From the NCBI GenBank assembly GCA_947495035.1, contig CANLXI010000003.1, forward strand, positions 62,001-126,000: DNA of 64,000 nucleotides, read 5' to 3'. The notes beneath the pieces were generated by a model. The model searched no databases. It was not told the DNA's origin and worked only from the letters and a program-made list of their open reading frames with translations. The stretch comes from an uncultured Granulosicoccus sp. GTDB lineage: Bacteria; Pseudomonadota; Gammaproteobacteria; Granulosicoccales; Granulosicoccaceae. The position numbers and the translations under genes were made by a program. Positions 1 to 10,364 of the stretch are shown piece by piece; position 1 is the first letter of the stretch, and each line of letters begins with the position of its first letter.

Positions 1-214
1 CAAGAACGCATTCAGCCACGCCCTGAATGTCCCGGCACTGCAGGTCCAGAGACCAATAGTGTCCTTGAACATCCAGGCTGAGCGGACCCTTGCTCTGAAA
101 CAGCAAGCCGCTTTCGCCGAGCCTGGACATCTGCAAGTCGGGGCTTTCCACCAGTCAGTCCACGTCGTGCCGAGTCAGAGTGTCACGACAAGACAAGGCC
201 AGCAAACTGTTCAT
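1..214 (-). pseudogene. 5' part of an unidentified gene with an in-frame TGA, running off the left edge
   Basis: Reading leftward from an ATG at 214, the frame gives 19 codons, a TGA at 157-155, and then about 51 open codons to the window edge (beginning LVESPDLQMSRLGESG). Both halves read like normal protein, and restoring a Trp at the stop (..RHDVDWLVESPDL..) would give one continuous ORF. It begins about 30 bases after the end of the class V aminotransferase gene on the same strand, so it could be the next gene of that operon. I do not recognise the family. Alternatives are a gene that really starts at a GTG or ATG just after the stop (152 or 130), a sequencing error, or a genuinely inactivated gene. 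The missing 3' end prevents a decision. Confidence 0.3.
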
Positions 215-247
215 GTAGTGATCTCGCGTTGGCTGGGGGAGGTCATT

Positions 248-1591
248 TCACGAAGTGACGTGTGACTTGCTGCTGATGATTTCCCTGATCGCTTTCAGCG
301 TCCGAGCCACTTCATCCGTTGTGTTGTAGTGGCACATGGAGACACGTATGCAGTCGGGCAGATTCAATGGAATCAGAACATTGCCGCTGTAGTGGTCAGC
401 CTTGCGGGTGTGGGTGCGGATTCCTTGCTTCTTCAGCAAGTCGACAATGTCAGCGGACGCAATACCATCCACCACGAAAGACACGGTGCCTTCACGTTTC
501 GGATTGTCTGCCCCGGCAATGATGGTGACGCCATTCATGCTGCGCAGCCCGGGCAGGTTGGCGGTGCCATTGACCAATGCATTGGTCAGATGGGTTTCAT
601 AGGTGTGAATTGCTCTGCCGGCCGCCTCGATGCGTAGCCGAGGTTCGGTCTCATCCGAGACTTCGCCACCCAGCCAGTCGAAATACTCGACCACATTGGA
701 GATCGTTGCAAAGGCACCGGTGTCGCGTGTGCCCAGTTCCCAGTTACCAACGGGCCCGCCATTCAAGGCTTCATGAGGCAATTCGGTGAGTCGGTCGGAG
801 ATCCAGGCGATGCCATAACCATGGCGTGAAAATACCTTGTAGGGTGAAATCGCATAGCCGTCGACATCGTAGGCTTGCAGATTCATCTGGCCATGAGCGG
901 CGTGCTGGATGCCATCGACAATGATGAAGCACTCTGGCGCTACGGCACGGATAGCTCTGGAAATGGCGGCCACATCCATACCGATGCCGGTGACAGGGGA
1001 GGCGTGCAGGATGGTTGCTACCGCCACGTCCGGGGTCATGCAGGCAGCATAGTCGTCGGCAGTGACGAGGCCGAGTGAATCCTGGTGCGGCACGTTCACA
1101 TACTCGAGATCGGCGATACCCGCCCAGTGCTGTGCCGCGCTGCGACTGGAAGGGTGTTCGATCGAGCTGCCGATGACCCTGGAACCCTTTGCTGCGTTGA
1201 CACAGGCAGTGCGGATCATGCGAAACAACAGTTCCGTGCCGGTCTCGCCAACAATGAACTGTCCTGCGGCCGGATTCATGAAGGTCCGCAGATCTGCCCG
1301 TGCCTTGTCAATGATGCCGGACAGCGCGGCGGCCGCCGGATTGTCTCGACCCTGGTTATCGGGAATGGCGGCATGGAACGCCGAAGTCTCGATCACCGAT
1401 TTCAGGGTCAATGCACCACCGCCATTTTCCAGGTAGATGCGTGGTCCCTGAAAGGGGCAGCTCTCCACATGAGCAAAACGGTCACGAATTGCTGCGATGA
1501 GAGCGGGGTTGTCTTGAATCATTGGGCAATCCTTTTCGGCGTCAACGCTCAGCTCACGAATGGCAGCGACGATCAGACTGACGTCGTCCAT
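248..1591 (-). CDS. Class V aminotransferase-fold PLP enzyme (cysteine desulfurase-like)
   Basis: This 447-residue protein has the fold-type I PLP signature of class V aminotransferases, the family of cysteine desulfurases, kynureninases and isopenicillin N epimerases. Visible landmarks are the N-terminal LENGGGA segment near residue 55, a GETGTELLFR cofactor-phosphate segment near 115, the PLP-binding Asp in VDGIQH (about residue 226) and the likely Schiff-base lysine in SPYKVFSRHG (about Lys252). The mobile cysteine loop typical of true NifS/IscS enzymes is not obvious, so sulfur transfer should not be assumed; amino-acid lyase, epimerase or aminotransferase activity is equally possible. 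It is separated from hemE upstream by 274 bases that contain a perfect inverted repeat (1750-1770), which suggests its own promoter and regulator. The family call is firm; the substrate is unknown. Confidence 0.8.
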   Translation of the reverse strand: MDDVSLIVAAIRELSVDAEKDCPMIQDNPALIAAIRDRFAHVESCPFQGPRIYLENGGGALTLKSVIETSAFHAAIPDNQGRDNPAAAALSGIIDKARADLRTFMNPAAGQFIVGETGTELLFRMIRTACVNAAKGSRVIGSSIEHPSSRSAAQHWAGIADLEYVNVPHQDSLGLVTADDYAACMTPDVAVATILHASPVTGIGMDVAAISRAIRAVAPECFIIVDGIQHAAHGQMNLQAYDVDGYAISPYKVFSRHGYGIAWISDRLTELPHEALNGGPVGNWELGTRDTGAFATISNVVEYFDWLGGEVSDETEPRLRIEAAGRAIHTYETHLTNALVNGTANLPGLRSMNGVTIIAGADNPKREGTVSFVVDGIASADIVDLLKKQGIRTHTRKADHYSGNVLIPLNLPDCIRVSMCHYNTTDEVARTLKAIREIISSKSHVTS

Positions 1592-1749
1592 TCCATTCGT
1601 TTGATGAACACGGTTGTCACTTGACCACGATGCAAGTGCTCCTGGAAAGCCATCCGCTTTCTACCAGAGCCGCAGGAAGCTCGTCACCCGGGTTTCGTTA
1701 TCGCAGCAAGTTGGACTGAGATTGCCTGATTCGGCTCCTTACTTAAAGT

Positions 1750-1770
1750 GATTAATTATCATCATTAATC
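1750..1770. promoter_or_regulatory. Inverted repeat, candidate operator upstream of the class V aminotransferase
   Basis: GATTAAT and ATTAATC form a perfect 7-bp inverted repeat around a 7-base spacer, inside an AT-rich patch of otherwise GC-rich DNA. It lies about 160 bases upstream of the aminotransferase start, on the correct side for its promoter. Its size and symmetry fit a dimeric regulator site, but no regulator gene is adjacent, so the function is inferred. Confidence 0.35.
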
Positions 1771-1865
1771 ATCGAAAATGCGCATGTAACGACGCGGCGC
1801 GGGTGACGTGTCGTTGCAGGCAGGTACTACTGACGAAAGCCGGCCCTGCATTGAGCCGCAGGAGC

Positions 1866-2930
1866 CTAGCGTTGGCTCAATTCACGCACCGCTTCCACCA
1901 TGACACCCAGGTGATCCGGATTGACGTGCTGGTGAATGCCATGACCCAGGTTGAAGACATGTCCCGGGCCTGCACCGTAGCTGTCGAGCACACGCTTGAC
2001 GTTGCTGCGAATGCTCTCGGGTGAGCCATACAATGCGGACGGATCCAGGTTGCCCTGCAGGGCAACGCGATCGCCGGTTTTTCGCCGGGCATCGGCCAGG
2101 TCGATGGTCCAGTCGACACCCAGGCCATCACAGCCGGTATCGGCCATGATATCCAGCCATTGTCCGCCGTTCTTGGTGAACAGCACGACAGGTACCTTGC
2201 GCCCTTCGGCCTCGCGAGTCAGACCGTCAACAATCTGCTGCATGTAGCGCAGGGAAAACTCGCGATAGTTGGCTGGTGACAGAACGCCACCCCAGGTGTC
2301 GAAAATCATCAGAGACTGCGCACCGGCTTCTACCTGCGCGTTCAGGTAACTGATGACCGAGCGTGCCGTCTTGTCCAGCATCTCGTGCAGCAGGGCCGGG
2401 TCGGAGAACAGCATGCCCTTGATCTTCGAGAAATCCTTGGTGCCGCCACCTTCGACCATGTAGGTGGCCAGTGTCCAGGGGCTGCCGGAGAATCCGATCA
2501 GTGGCACACGGCCATCGAGTTCGCGGCGTATGGTGCTGACAGCATCCATGACATAACGCAGCTTGTCGCTCGGGTCGGGCACGGGCAGATTCTCGACATC
2601 GGCACGCGAGCGCACCGGACTGGAGAATTTCGGGCCTTCACCGGCCTCGAAATGCAGCCCGAGTCCCATGGCATCAGGGATGGTGAGAATGTCCGAGAAC
2701 AGGATGGCCGCATCCAGATTGAATCGGTCAATCGGCTGCAGAGTGACTTCGCAGGCCAGTTCCGGGTTGCTGCACAGTGACATGAAGTCGCCGGCCTGCT
2801 GACGCACTCGCAGGTATTCTGGCAGGTAGCGACCCGCCTGACGCATCACCCAGACGGGCGTGCGTTCCGTCTCCTCGCGGTTCAGGGCGCGAAGGTAAAG
2901 GTCGTTCTGCAGAGCTGCGGTCATGGTCAC
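1866..2930 (-). CDS. hemE: Uroporphyrinogen decarboxylase
   Basis: This cytoplasmic enzyme of haem biosynthesis decarboxylates the four acetate side chains of uroporphyrinogen III to give coproporphyrinogen III. At 354 residues it has normal family length. The N-terminal signature [17 protein letters not shown] (around residues 23-39), including the substrate-binding Arg residues, and the second signature [18 protein letters not shown] are both intact. It lies 17 bases downstream of gltD on the same strand, so the two are probably cotranscribed; gltD-hemE adjacency is common in gammaproteobacteria. The haem product is needed by the cytochrome oxidase encoded 6 kb away, though no direct regulatory link is visible. 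Confidence 0.97.
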   Translation of the reverse strand: MTMTAALQNDLYLRALNREETERTPVWVMRQAGRYLPEYLRVRQQAGDFMSLCSNPELACEVTLQPIDRFNLDAAILFSDILTIPDAMGLGLHFEAGEGPKFSSPVRSRADVENLPVPDPSDKLRYVMDAVSTIRRELDGRVPLIGFSGSPWTLATYMVEGGGTKDFSKIKGMLFSDPALLHEMLDKTARSVISYLNAQVEAGAQSLMIFDTWGGVLSPANYREFSLRYMQQIVDGLTREAEGRKVPVVLFTKNGGQWLDIMADTGCDGLGVDWTIDLADARRKTGDRVALQGNLDPSALYGSPESIRSNVKRVLDSYGAGPGHVFNLGHGIHQHVNPDHLGVMVEAVRELSQR

Positions 2931-2947
2931 ATTGAACTGGGCAACCG

Positions 2948-4423
<1,476 letters not shown>

Positions 4424-4439
4424 TCAAAGGGGACAGGAT

Positions 4440-4892
4440 TCAGCCGTTCAGGCGGTCCTTGATCGATTTGCTGACAACACTCATGTCAGCGCGTCCCTGC
4501 ATCTTCGGCTTCACGATGGCCATGACCTTGCCCATGTCCTTGACCGACGTGGCGTCAGCCTCGACGATGGCGCCATCGATCAGCGCCAGAATCTCGGCTT
4601 CACTCATGGCTTCGGGCAGGTAGGTCTGAATCAGATCGGCTTCCGTCTGTTCCTGGGCGACAAGGTCGTCCCGGCCCGCGGCCGAATACTGACTGATGGA
4701 CTCGCGACGCTGCTTGAGCAGTTTGTCGAGTATGGCAATGGTGGCGGTCTCATCAAGCTCGATGCGTTCATCGACTTCCTTTTGCTTGATGGCAGCTGAC
4801 ATCAGGCGCAACGTGGCAAGGCGAGACTTGTCGCCTGCTTTCATCGCAGTCTTGATGTCATCCAGAACGCGTTGACGGGTATCACTCATCAC
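4440..4892 (-). CDS. yqeY: GatB/YqeY domain-containing protein
   Basis: This 150-residue protein matches the YqeY family. It starts with a helical segment (about 1-50) and continues with the lysine-rich helices found in the tail domain of the tRNA amidotransferase subunit GatB; it has been proposed to act in tRNA-dependent amidation or RNA binding, but the function is not established. It follows rpsU on the same strand with about 196 bases between them, as in many gammaproteobacterial genomes. In that order dnaG and rpoD normally come next; here gltD and hemE follow instead. Confidence 0.92.
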   Translation of the reverse strand: MMSDTRQRVLDDIKTAMKAGDKSRLATLRLMSAAIKQKEVDERIELDETATIAILDKLLKQRRESISQYSAAGRDDLVAQEQTEADLIQTYLPEAMSEAEILALIDGAIVEADATSVKDMGKVMAIVKPKMQGRADMSVVSKSIKDRLNG

Positions 4893-5040
4893 GTGGATCC
4901 GAAGGACAGCTAGAAGGGATGCGCACGGTAAGACCGTTGAGACTGGCTCAACCTGAGGCGGTGCCGACGCACACTGAATTTTGCTTACTACTGAAAACGC
5001 TGGTATTGCAGCTTCACTGTACCAGCAAACCGGCTGTAAT

Positions 5041-5066
5041 CAACCGGGGCACATTGTGCCCGGTTG
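5041..5066 (-). other. Stem-loop between rpsU and yqeY
   Basis: The 26 bases form a near-perfect hairpin: CAACCGGG pairs with CCCGGTTG and CACA with TGTG around a one-base bulge. It lies about 22 bases after the rpsU stop codon on the rpsU strand. There is no following T-run, so it is not a simple intrinsic terminator. It may instead serve as an RNA-processing or attenuation site that sets ribosomal protein S21 levels relative to the downstream genes, as happens between rpsU and dnaG in other bacteria. Confidence 0.4.
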
Positions 5067-5088
5067 GCACCAGTCCTGATCTACGAGA

Positions 5089-5304
5089 TCAGTACAGACG
5101 AACGCGACGAGAGGACTCCTTGGAGACCTTCTTCTGGTGACGCTTGACGGCTGCTGCTGCCTTGCGCTTGCGCTCGGTAGTCGGCTTCTCGTAGAACTCA
5201 CGACGGCGAGTCTCGGTGAGAACTCCCGCCTTTTCACAGGATCGCTTGAAACGGCGCAGTGCCATTTCGAAAGGCTCGTTTTCTTTGACGCGTACTGAAG
5301 GCAT
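5089..5304 (-). CDS. rpsU: 30S ribosomal protein S21
   Basis: This 71-residue, highly basic protein begins [20 protein letters not shown] and matches bacterial S21 along its whole length. S21 sits on the small-subunit platform and assists base-pairing of mRNA leaders with the 16S rRNA tail. The gene is divergent from tsaD with about 287 bases between the starts, the standard gammaproteobacterial arrangement of the macromolecular synthesis locus, so the intergenic region should hold promoters for both directions. The usual partners dnaG and rpoD are absent from this window. Confidence 0.98.
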   Translation of the reverse strand: MPSVRVKENEPFEMALRRFKRSCEKAGVLTETRRREFYEKPTTERKRKAAAAVKRHQKKVSKESSRRVRLY

Positions 5305-5591
5305 TAATGAATTACTCGGTGAATCGCGGAAAGTTCTCTAGTATAACGGTTTTCGACCCGATTGCTCAAGATACCGGAAAAATCTGACTGGCTGACAGGC
5401 AGAGCCCGTCCGGTTCTGCGCGTGCACAGTGCCTGAGCGGTCTGTGGTCCGACCCGGAACCGAACCTGAGCGGCTGTTGACGACCGAACTTGAGAGAAAT
5501 ATAACCGTAGCCCGACGCCCGAGGTGTCAGGCTGTTCTGGCGAAGGACGAAATGCTGCTGCTACACTCGCCGGATTTTGACGGAAAGTCCA

Positions 5592-6623
5592 ATGATCATT
5601 CTCGGAATCGAGAGCTCCTGTGATGAAACGGGGCTGGCTCTCTACTGTACCGAGCGGGGTCTGCTGGCCCATGCCCTGTTCAGTCAGGTGGATCTGCACG
5701 CCCTGTATGGTGGTGTGGTGCCGGAGCTGGCTTCGCGGGATCACGTTCGACGCCTGGTACCGCTGACCCGTCAGGTCTGCGATGAGGCGGGTATCGAGCT
5801 GGCGGCGATCGACGCTGTGGCCTATACCGCCGGACCGGGTCTGGCCGGGGCCTTGCTGACCGGTGCCATGATGGCTCGCGGGCTGGCCTGGGCACTGCAA
5901 CGGCCGGCCCTGGGAGTGCATCACCTCGAGGGCCATGTGCTGGCGCCGATGCTGGAGCCGGAAGCGCCGGAGTTTCCGTTCATCTGTCTGCTGGTGTCCG
6001 GCGGGCATACCCAGCTCATTCACGTGCAGGCACCAGGTGACTATCGCCTGCTCGGAGAGTCCATCGACGATGCCGCTGGTGAAGCCTTTGACAAGACGGC
6101 CAAGATGCTGGGTCTTTCCTATCCGGGTGGTCCGGCGCTGTCGAGGCTGGCGGAGACAGGTGATCCGGCAAACGTCAGTCTGCCACGGCCGATGATGGAT
6201 CGAGCCGATCTGGATTTCAGCTTCAGCGGGCTGAAGACCGCTGCCATAACCCGTTACAAGGCATTCAACGGGAAGCAGGGAACCAGCGATGATGAGCTGG
6301 CGCGGTTCAAGGCAGATCTGGCCGCTTCTTTCGAGCTGGCCGTGGTCGAGGTGCTGATCGGCAAGAGTCGGCGAGCGCTGCAACAGACCGGACTGTCGCG
6401 ACTGGTCATCTCGGGTGGGGTCAGTGCCAACCGGCAGCTGCGTCAGGCGGCTGATGCGCTGGAAGCCGACGGAGTGCAGGTGTTCTACCCGCGTCTTGAG
6501 TTCTGTACCGACAATGGCGCGATGATCGCACTGGCGGGAGCCAGCCGCTTGCAGCGAGGTGAATCCAGTGATCTGGCGGTCAGCGTCAAGCCGCGCTGGC
6601 CGCTGGAGTCATTGATGGCCTGA
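5592..6623 (+). CDS. tsaD: tRNA N6-adenosine threonylcarbamoyltransferase
   Basis: TsaD (Kae1/YgjD) transfers threonylcarbamoyl from its adenylate to A37 of ANN-decoding tRNAs, working with TsaB, TsaC and TsaE. The protein begins [14 protein letters not shown], a hallmark N-terminus. The metal-binding HHLEGH motif lies near residue 108, the nucleotide-binding SGGHTQL segment follows, and [11 protein letters not shown] lies toward the C-terminus. I chose the ATG at 5592 because GGAAAG lies just upstream and homologues start there; a TTG at 5577 in the same frame would add five residues. The resulting 343 residues is the usual length. The gene runs convergently with plsY, with only 16 bases between their ends. 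Confidence 0.97.
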   Translation: MIILGIESSCDETGLALYCTERGLLAHALFSQVDLHALYGGVVPELASRDHVRRLVPLTRQVCDEAGIELAAIDAVAYTAGPGLAGALLTGAMMARGLAWALQRPALGVHHLEGHVLAPMLEPEAPEFPFICLLVSGGHTQLIHVQAPGDYRLLGESIDDAAGEAFDKTAKMLGLSYPGGPALSRLAETGDPANVSLPRPMMDRADLDFSFSGLKTAAITRYKAFNGKQGTSDDELARFKADLAASFELAVVEVLIGKSRRALQQTGLSRLVISGGVSANRQLRQAADALEADGVQVFYPRLEFCTDNGAMIALAGASRLQRGESSDLAVSVKPRWPLESLMA

Positions 6624-6639
6624 GTGTTTCGCCGGCTGT

Positions 6640-7245
6640 TCAGCGTTTGCCGATGACAGGCTCGGTGCCGTTCAGCAGGCGCTGGATATTGCCGCGATGC
6701 GTGTAATAGAGGAAGGCGCCGATGACGAAGAAGCCGGCGGCAAATGTCTGGTGGCCTTCGAACAGGAGATAGACCGGTACCAGGGCGAAAGTGACCAGAG
6801 CCGCCAGGGAGGAGCGTTTGAAGGCAAGACTGACGGCCAGCCAGGTCAGTAATGCCAGGGCGCCCACCGAGAGATCGATACCGAGCAGGGCGCCCAGTGC
6901 CGTGGCGACACCCTTGCCTCCTTCGAAGTTGAAGAATACAGGGTAGAGATGGCCGATGAATGCGGCCAGCGCTGCCAGAGCGATGGTAGCCGGATGGTCA
7001 ATCAGGTTGGCCGTGATGAGCACGGGCAGAAATCCCTTCAGTCCATCGCCCAGCAGCGTGAGGATGGCGGGCAGCTTGCCGCCGACACGCAGGACATTGG
7101 TTGCGCCCGGATTGCCGGAGCCGGCCGTGCGCGGATCTTCCAGGCCCATCATGCGGCACACCAGAATGGCGGCAGAGACGGAGCCTGCGAGGTAGGCAAG
7201 TACAGCCACGAACAGGGCGGGTATGGCAAGATCTGCGCTGAACAC
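6640..7245 (-). CDS. plsY: Glycerol-3-phosphate acyltransferase PlsY
   Basis: This inner-membrane enzyme uses acyl-phosphate to acylate glycerol-3-phosphate, the first step of phospholipid synthesis in bacteria with the PlsX/PlsY route. The 201-residue protein has several transmembrane segments and the three family motifs: GSGNPGATNVLR (about residues 42-53), FNFEGGKGVATALG in the middle, and the RRGNIQRLL-like C-terminal loop, here HRGNIQRLLNG. The start ATG at 7245 precedes a hydrophobic first helix. Its position beside tsaD is a widely conserved gene pair, here convergent. Confidence 0.96.
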   Translation of the reverse strand: MFSADLAIPALFVAVLAYLAGSVSAAILVCRMMGLEDPRTAGSGNPGATNVLRVGGKLPAILTLLGDGLKGFLPVLITANLIDHPATIALAALAAFIGHLYPVFFNFEGGKGVATALGALLGIDLSVGALALLTWLAVSLAFKRSSLAALVTFALVPVYLLFEGHQTFAAGFFVIGAFLYYTHRGNIQRLLNGTEPVIGKR

Positions 7246-7381
7246 AAGTAGTGGGTGTCTGATGGAATTGGCACCACTATATAAGAATCGCGACGACGGG
7301 ATAAACGCCTGATGACAAATCGACTAGGAAAAGGGGTTTCACCGTGCCCTTCGCTGGCAGTTCGTTCGTGAGCTCGAACGC

Positions 7382-8341
7382 ATGAGTCTGCTGATACAAC
7401 CCGGCCCGATGTCGCTGGTGCGTCGCCATTTCCAGAAGGCTGCAGGTGGTTTCGATGCGCATGCGGCGGTGTTCGAGACCGTTGGGGAAAGGCTGCGGGA
7501 GCGGCTGGATCTGCTGGCGATCGAGCCGACACGTGTGCTCGATCTGGGGTGTCGCAGTGGCTATCAGCTGGACGCCTTGCAGCGACGTTTCCCGCAGGCG
7601 CAGATTGTCGGTGCGGATCCTGCCCCGGGGCCGGCGTCGACCGCGGGCAAACCGGATTCCTGGTCACGCTGGCTGCGGCGACCATGGCGTTCGGTACGTA
7701 CCCGTCTGCAAGCCGAGCCGGGTTCTCCGGAAACGGTCGCCTGCGATCCGCATGCCTTGCCCTTTGCCGACGGCAGCTTCGACCTGGTGGTCTGCAACCT
7801 GCTGCTGCCCTGGTGTCATTCACCGCATCGGGTATTCGAGGAAGTCGCCAGAATTCTGACTGGCGGCGGCGCCTTCTTCTTTACCAGTGCCGGACCGGAC
7901 ACCCTGCTTGAGTATCGGGCGGCCTGGGCCACCATCGACAGTCATCCGCACGGCTTCGGACTGGTGGACATGCATGATCTGGGGGATACCCTGATGGCAT
8001 CGGGGTTTGCCGCGCCGGTGCTGGATCGCGACAATCTGCGAGTCGACTACCCGAGCATGGGGGCATTGCAGAGCGAGTTGCGGGAGTTGGGTGCGCTCAA
8101 TATCGCCAATGGTCGCCGTCAAGGCCTGATGTCGCCGAGTGTGCGACAGGCTCTGGATACTGCTGCTGCAGATGCGGAGCGCTTTGCCGTTACATTGGAA
8201 CTGGTGCAGGGGCATGGCTGGAAGGGGGAGCTGGATTTGCCAGGCAGACGGGCGGGTGACGAATACCGGGTGTCGATCGACAGTCTGCGTGGCAGCCGGG
8301 GGCGGCGCAGCGAGGGCGTGCCGGGCGAGTCGCGCGATTGA
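7382..8341 (+). CDS. bioC: BioC-like malonyl-ACP O-methyltransferase
   Basis: This class I SAM-dependent methyltransferase has 319 residues. It begins with the BioC-type segment VRRHFQKAAGGFDAHAAVFE and continues with motif I, here LDLGCRSGYQ, where the usual second glycine of the GxGxG loop is replaced by Arg-Ser. Post-motif I (IVGADPAPG) and the DLVVCNLLLPWC acceptor-side segment match BioC. In biotin synthesis BioC methylates malonyl-ACP so it can enter fatty-acid elongation. No other biotin gene is in the window, so it is a stand-alone gene. About 30 extra residues follow the usual end of motif I, and the C-terminus is basic. A generic methyltransferase is the alternative. Confidence 0.75.
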   Translation: MSLLIQPGPMSLVRRHFQKAAGGFDAHAAVFETVGERLRERLDLLAIEPTRVLDLGCRSGYQLDALQRRFPQAQIVGADPAPGPASTAGKPDSWSRWLRRPWRSVRTRLQAEPGSPETVACDPHALPFADGSFDLVVCNLLLPWCHSPHRVFEEVARILTGGGAFFFTSAGPDTLLEYRAAWATIDSHPHGFGLVDMHDLGDTLMASGFAAPVLDRDNLRVDYPSMGALQSELRELGALNIANGRRQGLMSPSVRQALDTAAADAERFAVTLELVQGHGWKGELDLPGRRAGDEYRVSIDSLRGSRGRRSEGVPGESRD

Positions 8342-8473
8342 ATGCAGTGCCTGACGGTGGCGGATGTGCCACAGCGTTGGTACACATTCGGACAACCATC
8401 TTTCGTCTGCCATCGTACAATCGATGAGGGCGGCATTCGATGAATACCTCCGTGGTCAACAGGCAGTCTGCGA

Positions 8474-8947
8474 ATGATCGAGATACAGGATGACAAGGGG
8501 GCGACCGTGCGCATCATCGTGATGGCCAATCGCTCGATGAGCTGGCGCCAGAATCTTTATCTGGCTGCATCGCTCGGAATTGTCTGCATGGGCATGGCGA
8601 TTGCGATGGCCTGGTTCGGCATGTGGATGATTCTGCCGTTTGCGGGAGCCGAGGTCGTGCTGATCGTTGTCTGTCTCTATCTGACACAGAAAAGATTGTC
8701 CAGAAAAGAGGTAATCACCGTCGACAATGAAGCGATTCGTCTCGAGTGGGGCTACAATCATCCCGAAGTCACTGTAAACTTGCCGCGCCAGTGGAGTCGG
8801 TTGGCTTACAGTTTTCCCGATAGCGTGTTCGAGGTCGGTCATCTGAGTGTCGTGGCCCATGGCGAGCGGTATGCCCTGGGCAGCTGTCTCAACAAGGATG
8901 AAAAACGAGCACTCTACGCAGAATTGAAGTCTGCTCTGGCGCGCTAG
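8474..8947 (+). CDS. DUF2244 family membrane protein
   Basis: This 157-residue protein has a short N-terminal strand (RIIVMANRSMSW), two adjacent transmembrane helices (about residues 29-72) and a C-terminal beta-rich domain beginning near SRKEVITVDNEAIRLEWG. This is the layout of DUF2244, a family of unknown function that commonly sits just upstream of cytochrome c oxidase subunit II in proteobacteria. Here it lies 163 bases before ctaC on the same strand, which supports a role in oxidase assembly or membrane homeostasis, but this is association only. A candidate sigma-70 promoter lies between it and ctaC, so the oxidase operon may also be transcribed independently. Confidence 0.85.
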   Translation: MIEIQDDKGATVRIIVMANRSMSWRQNLYLAASLGIVCMGMAIAMAWFGMWMILPFAGAEVVLIVVCLYLTQKRLSRKEVITVDNEAIRLEWGYNHPEVTVNLPRQWSRLAYSFPDSVFEVGHLSVVAHGERYALGSCLNKDEKRALYAELKSALAR

Positions 8948-9053
8948 CTGCGTGTCGGAGTTTCGGTTTTTGGTAAAGGTCAGGTGCAGTCGGCGGTGAT
9001 GCGATATCGGTAGCGAGGCTCATGGAGTCAATGGACCAGCGCTGTTCGAACGC

Positions 9054-9083
9054 TTGCATTGATTGTTTCATTCGGTTGATAAT
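9054..9083 (+). promoter_or_regulatory. Candidate sigma-70 promoter of the cytochrome c oxidase operon
   Basis: TTGCAT (9054-9059) and GATAAT (9078-9083) are spaced by 18 bases, close to the -35/-10 consensus. Transcription would begin near 9090, giving a leader of about 20 bases with TTGGAG as ribosome-binding site before the ATG at 9111. Confidence 0.4.
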
Positions 9084-9110
9084 TTCGGTAATACATCTTG
9101 GAGAATGGTT

Positions 9111-10364
9111 ATGACGTCTAACGTTAGTCGTTGGGCGCTTCTGTCATTGGTCCTGCTCATGCTGCCTCTCGGGGCATGGGCTGACTGGGGAGCGTTGAAC
9201 ATGCCGAAAGGCGTTACAGAAATCAGTAACGAGGTTCATACCTTGCACATGCGGATTTTCTACGTCTGCGTGGCTATCGGTGTGGCCGTGTTCAGCGTGA
9301 TGATCGTTTCCATGTTCCTGCATCGCAAGTCACGTGGCGTCAAGCCTGCCGATTTCCACGAGAGCACCACGGTGGAAATCGTCTGGACCGTCGTGCCTCT
9401 GGTCATTCTGATCGCCATGGCCATTCCGGCAGCCCGCGTTCTCATCAAGATGGAAGACTTCAGCGACTCGGAGCTCTCCATCAAGGTAACCGGTTACCAG
9501 TGGCGCTGGCGCTACGATTATCTGGACAGCGGTGTCTCCTTCTACAGCCAGCTGAAGAGCGAACACAATCTGGCACGTCAGCAGGGTTCCGACATCGATC
9601 TGGCCACAGCGTTCCCGGGCGAGTCATTCAACGGCGAAGAAGATGTCTACCTGCGTGAAGTCGACAACGAGCTGGTAGTGCCGGTTGGCAAGAAGATCCG
9701 TTTTCTGCACACCTCCGCCGATGTCATTCATTCCTGGTGGGTTCAGGATCTGGCCATCAAGAAGGATGCGATTCCCGGCTTCATCAACGAGAACTGGGCG
9801 CTTATCGAAGAGCCCGGCATCTATCGCGGCAAATGCGCCGAACTGTGTGGACGCGACCACGGCTTCATGCCGGTTGTCGTGCGTGCCGTTCCCCAGGATG
9901 AATACGACGCGTGGGTAGCCGATCAGAAGCTGGCCATGGCTTCACGAGGTGATGAGTCCGAGCGTCAGTGGGCCCACGAAGAACTGGTCTCCGCTGGAGA
10001 GCAGGTCTATCAGGCCAACTGCATGAGCTGTCATCAGGCTGAAGGACAGGGCATCCCCGGCATGTTCCCGGCCATCGCAGGCAGCGACGTGGCCACCGGC
10101 AGCATCGACAAGCACCTGAGCACGGTCATGAACGGTGTCGAAGGCACCATGATGTCACGCTTCTCCGAAGTTCTGTCAGACGCCGATATCGCCGCCGTCA
10201 TCACTTATCAGCGCAACGCCTTCGGCAATGGTACCGGCGACACGCTGCAGCCGTCGCAGGTTCAGTCGCTGCGTCTGGGTAACAAGACAGCCGAGAATGA
10301 CCTGACTCTGCCAGGCAAGGTGGCTGCCATGCCTGAATTGAATTCAAACACGGGAGTCAACTGA
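9111..10364 (+). CDS. ctaC: Cytochrome c oxidase subunit II with fused cytochrome c domain
   Basis: Subunit II receives electrons from cytochrome c at the CuA centre and delivers them to subunit I. The product (417 residues) has a cleavable signal peptide ending near GAWA, two transmembrane helices (about 50-125), and the cupredoxin domain with the complete CuA set: HTSADVIHS with the first His, then CAELCGRDHGFM with two Cys, Glu, His and Met. A C-terminal extension carries a haem-binding CMSCH motif, so this is the caa3-like type with a fused cytochrome c. The ATG at 9111 has a well-spaced GGAG; an ATG at 9105 and a TTG at 9063 are in frame but fit worse. The stop overlaps the ctaD start by one base. 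Confidence 0.96.
   Translation: MTSNVSRWALLSLVLLMLPLGAWADWGALNMPKGVTEISNEVHTLHMRIFYVCVAIGVAVFSVMIVSMFLHRKSRGVKPADFHESTTVEIVWTVVPLVILIAMAIPAARVLIKMEDFSDSELSIKVTGYQWRWRYDYLDSGVSFYSQLKSEHNLARQQGSDIDLATAFPGESFNGEEDVYLREVDNELVVPVGKKIRFLHTSADVIHSWWVQDLAIKKDAIPGFINENWALIEEPGIYRGKCAELCGRDHGFMPVVVRAVPQDEYDAWVADQKLAMASRGDESERQWAHEELVSAGEQVYQANCMSCHQAEGQGIPGMFPAIAGSDVATGSIDKHLSTVMNGVEGTMMSRFSEVLSDADIAAVITYQRNAFGNGTGDTLQPSQVQSLRLGNKTAENDLTLPGKVAAMPELNSNTGVN

Noticed and set aside
5304..6383. 359-codon open frame antisense to tsaD
   Set aside because: It begins exactly in the rpsU/tsaD promoter region and has low-complexity Gln/Arg content; tsaD is certain.
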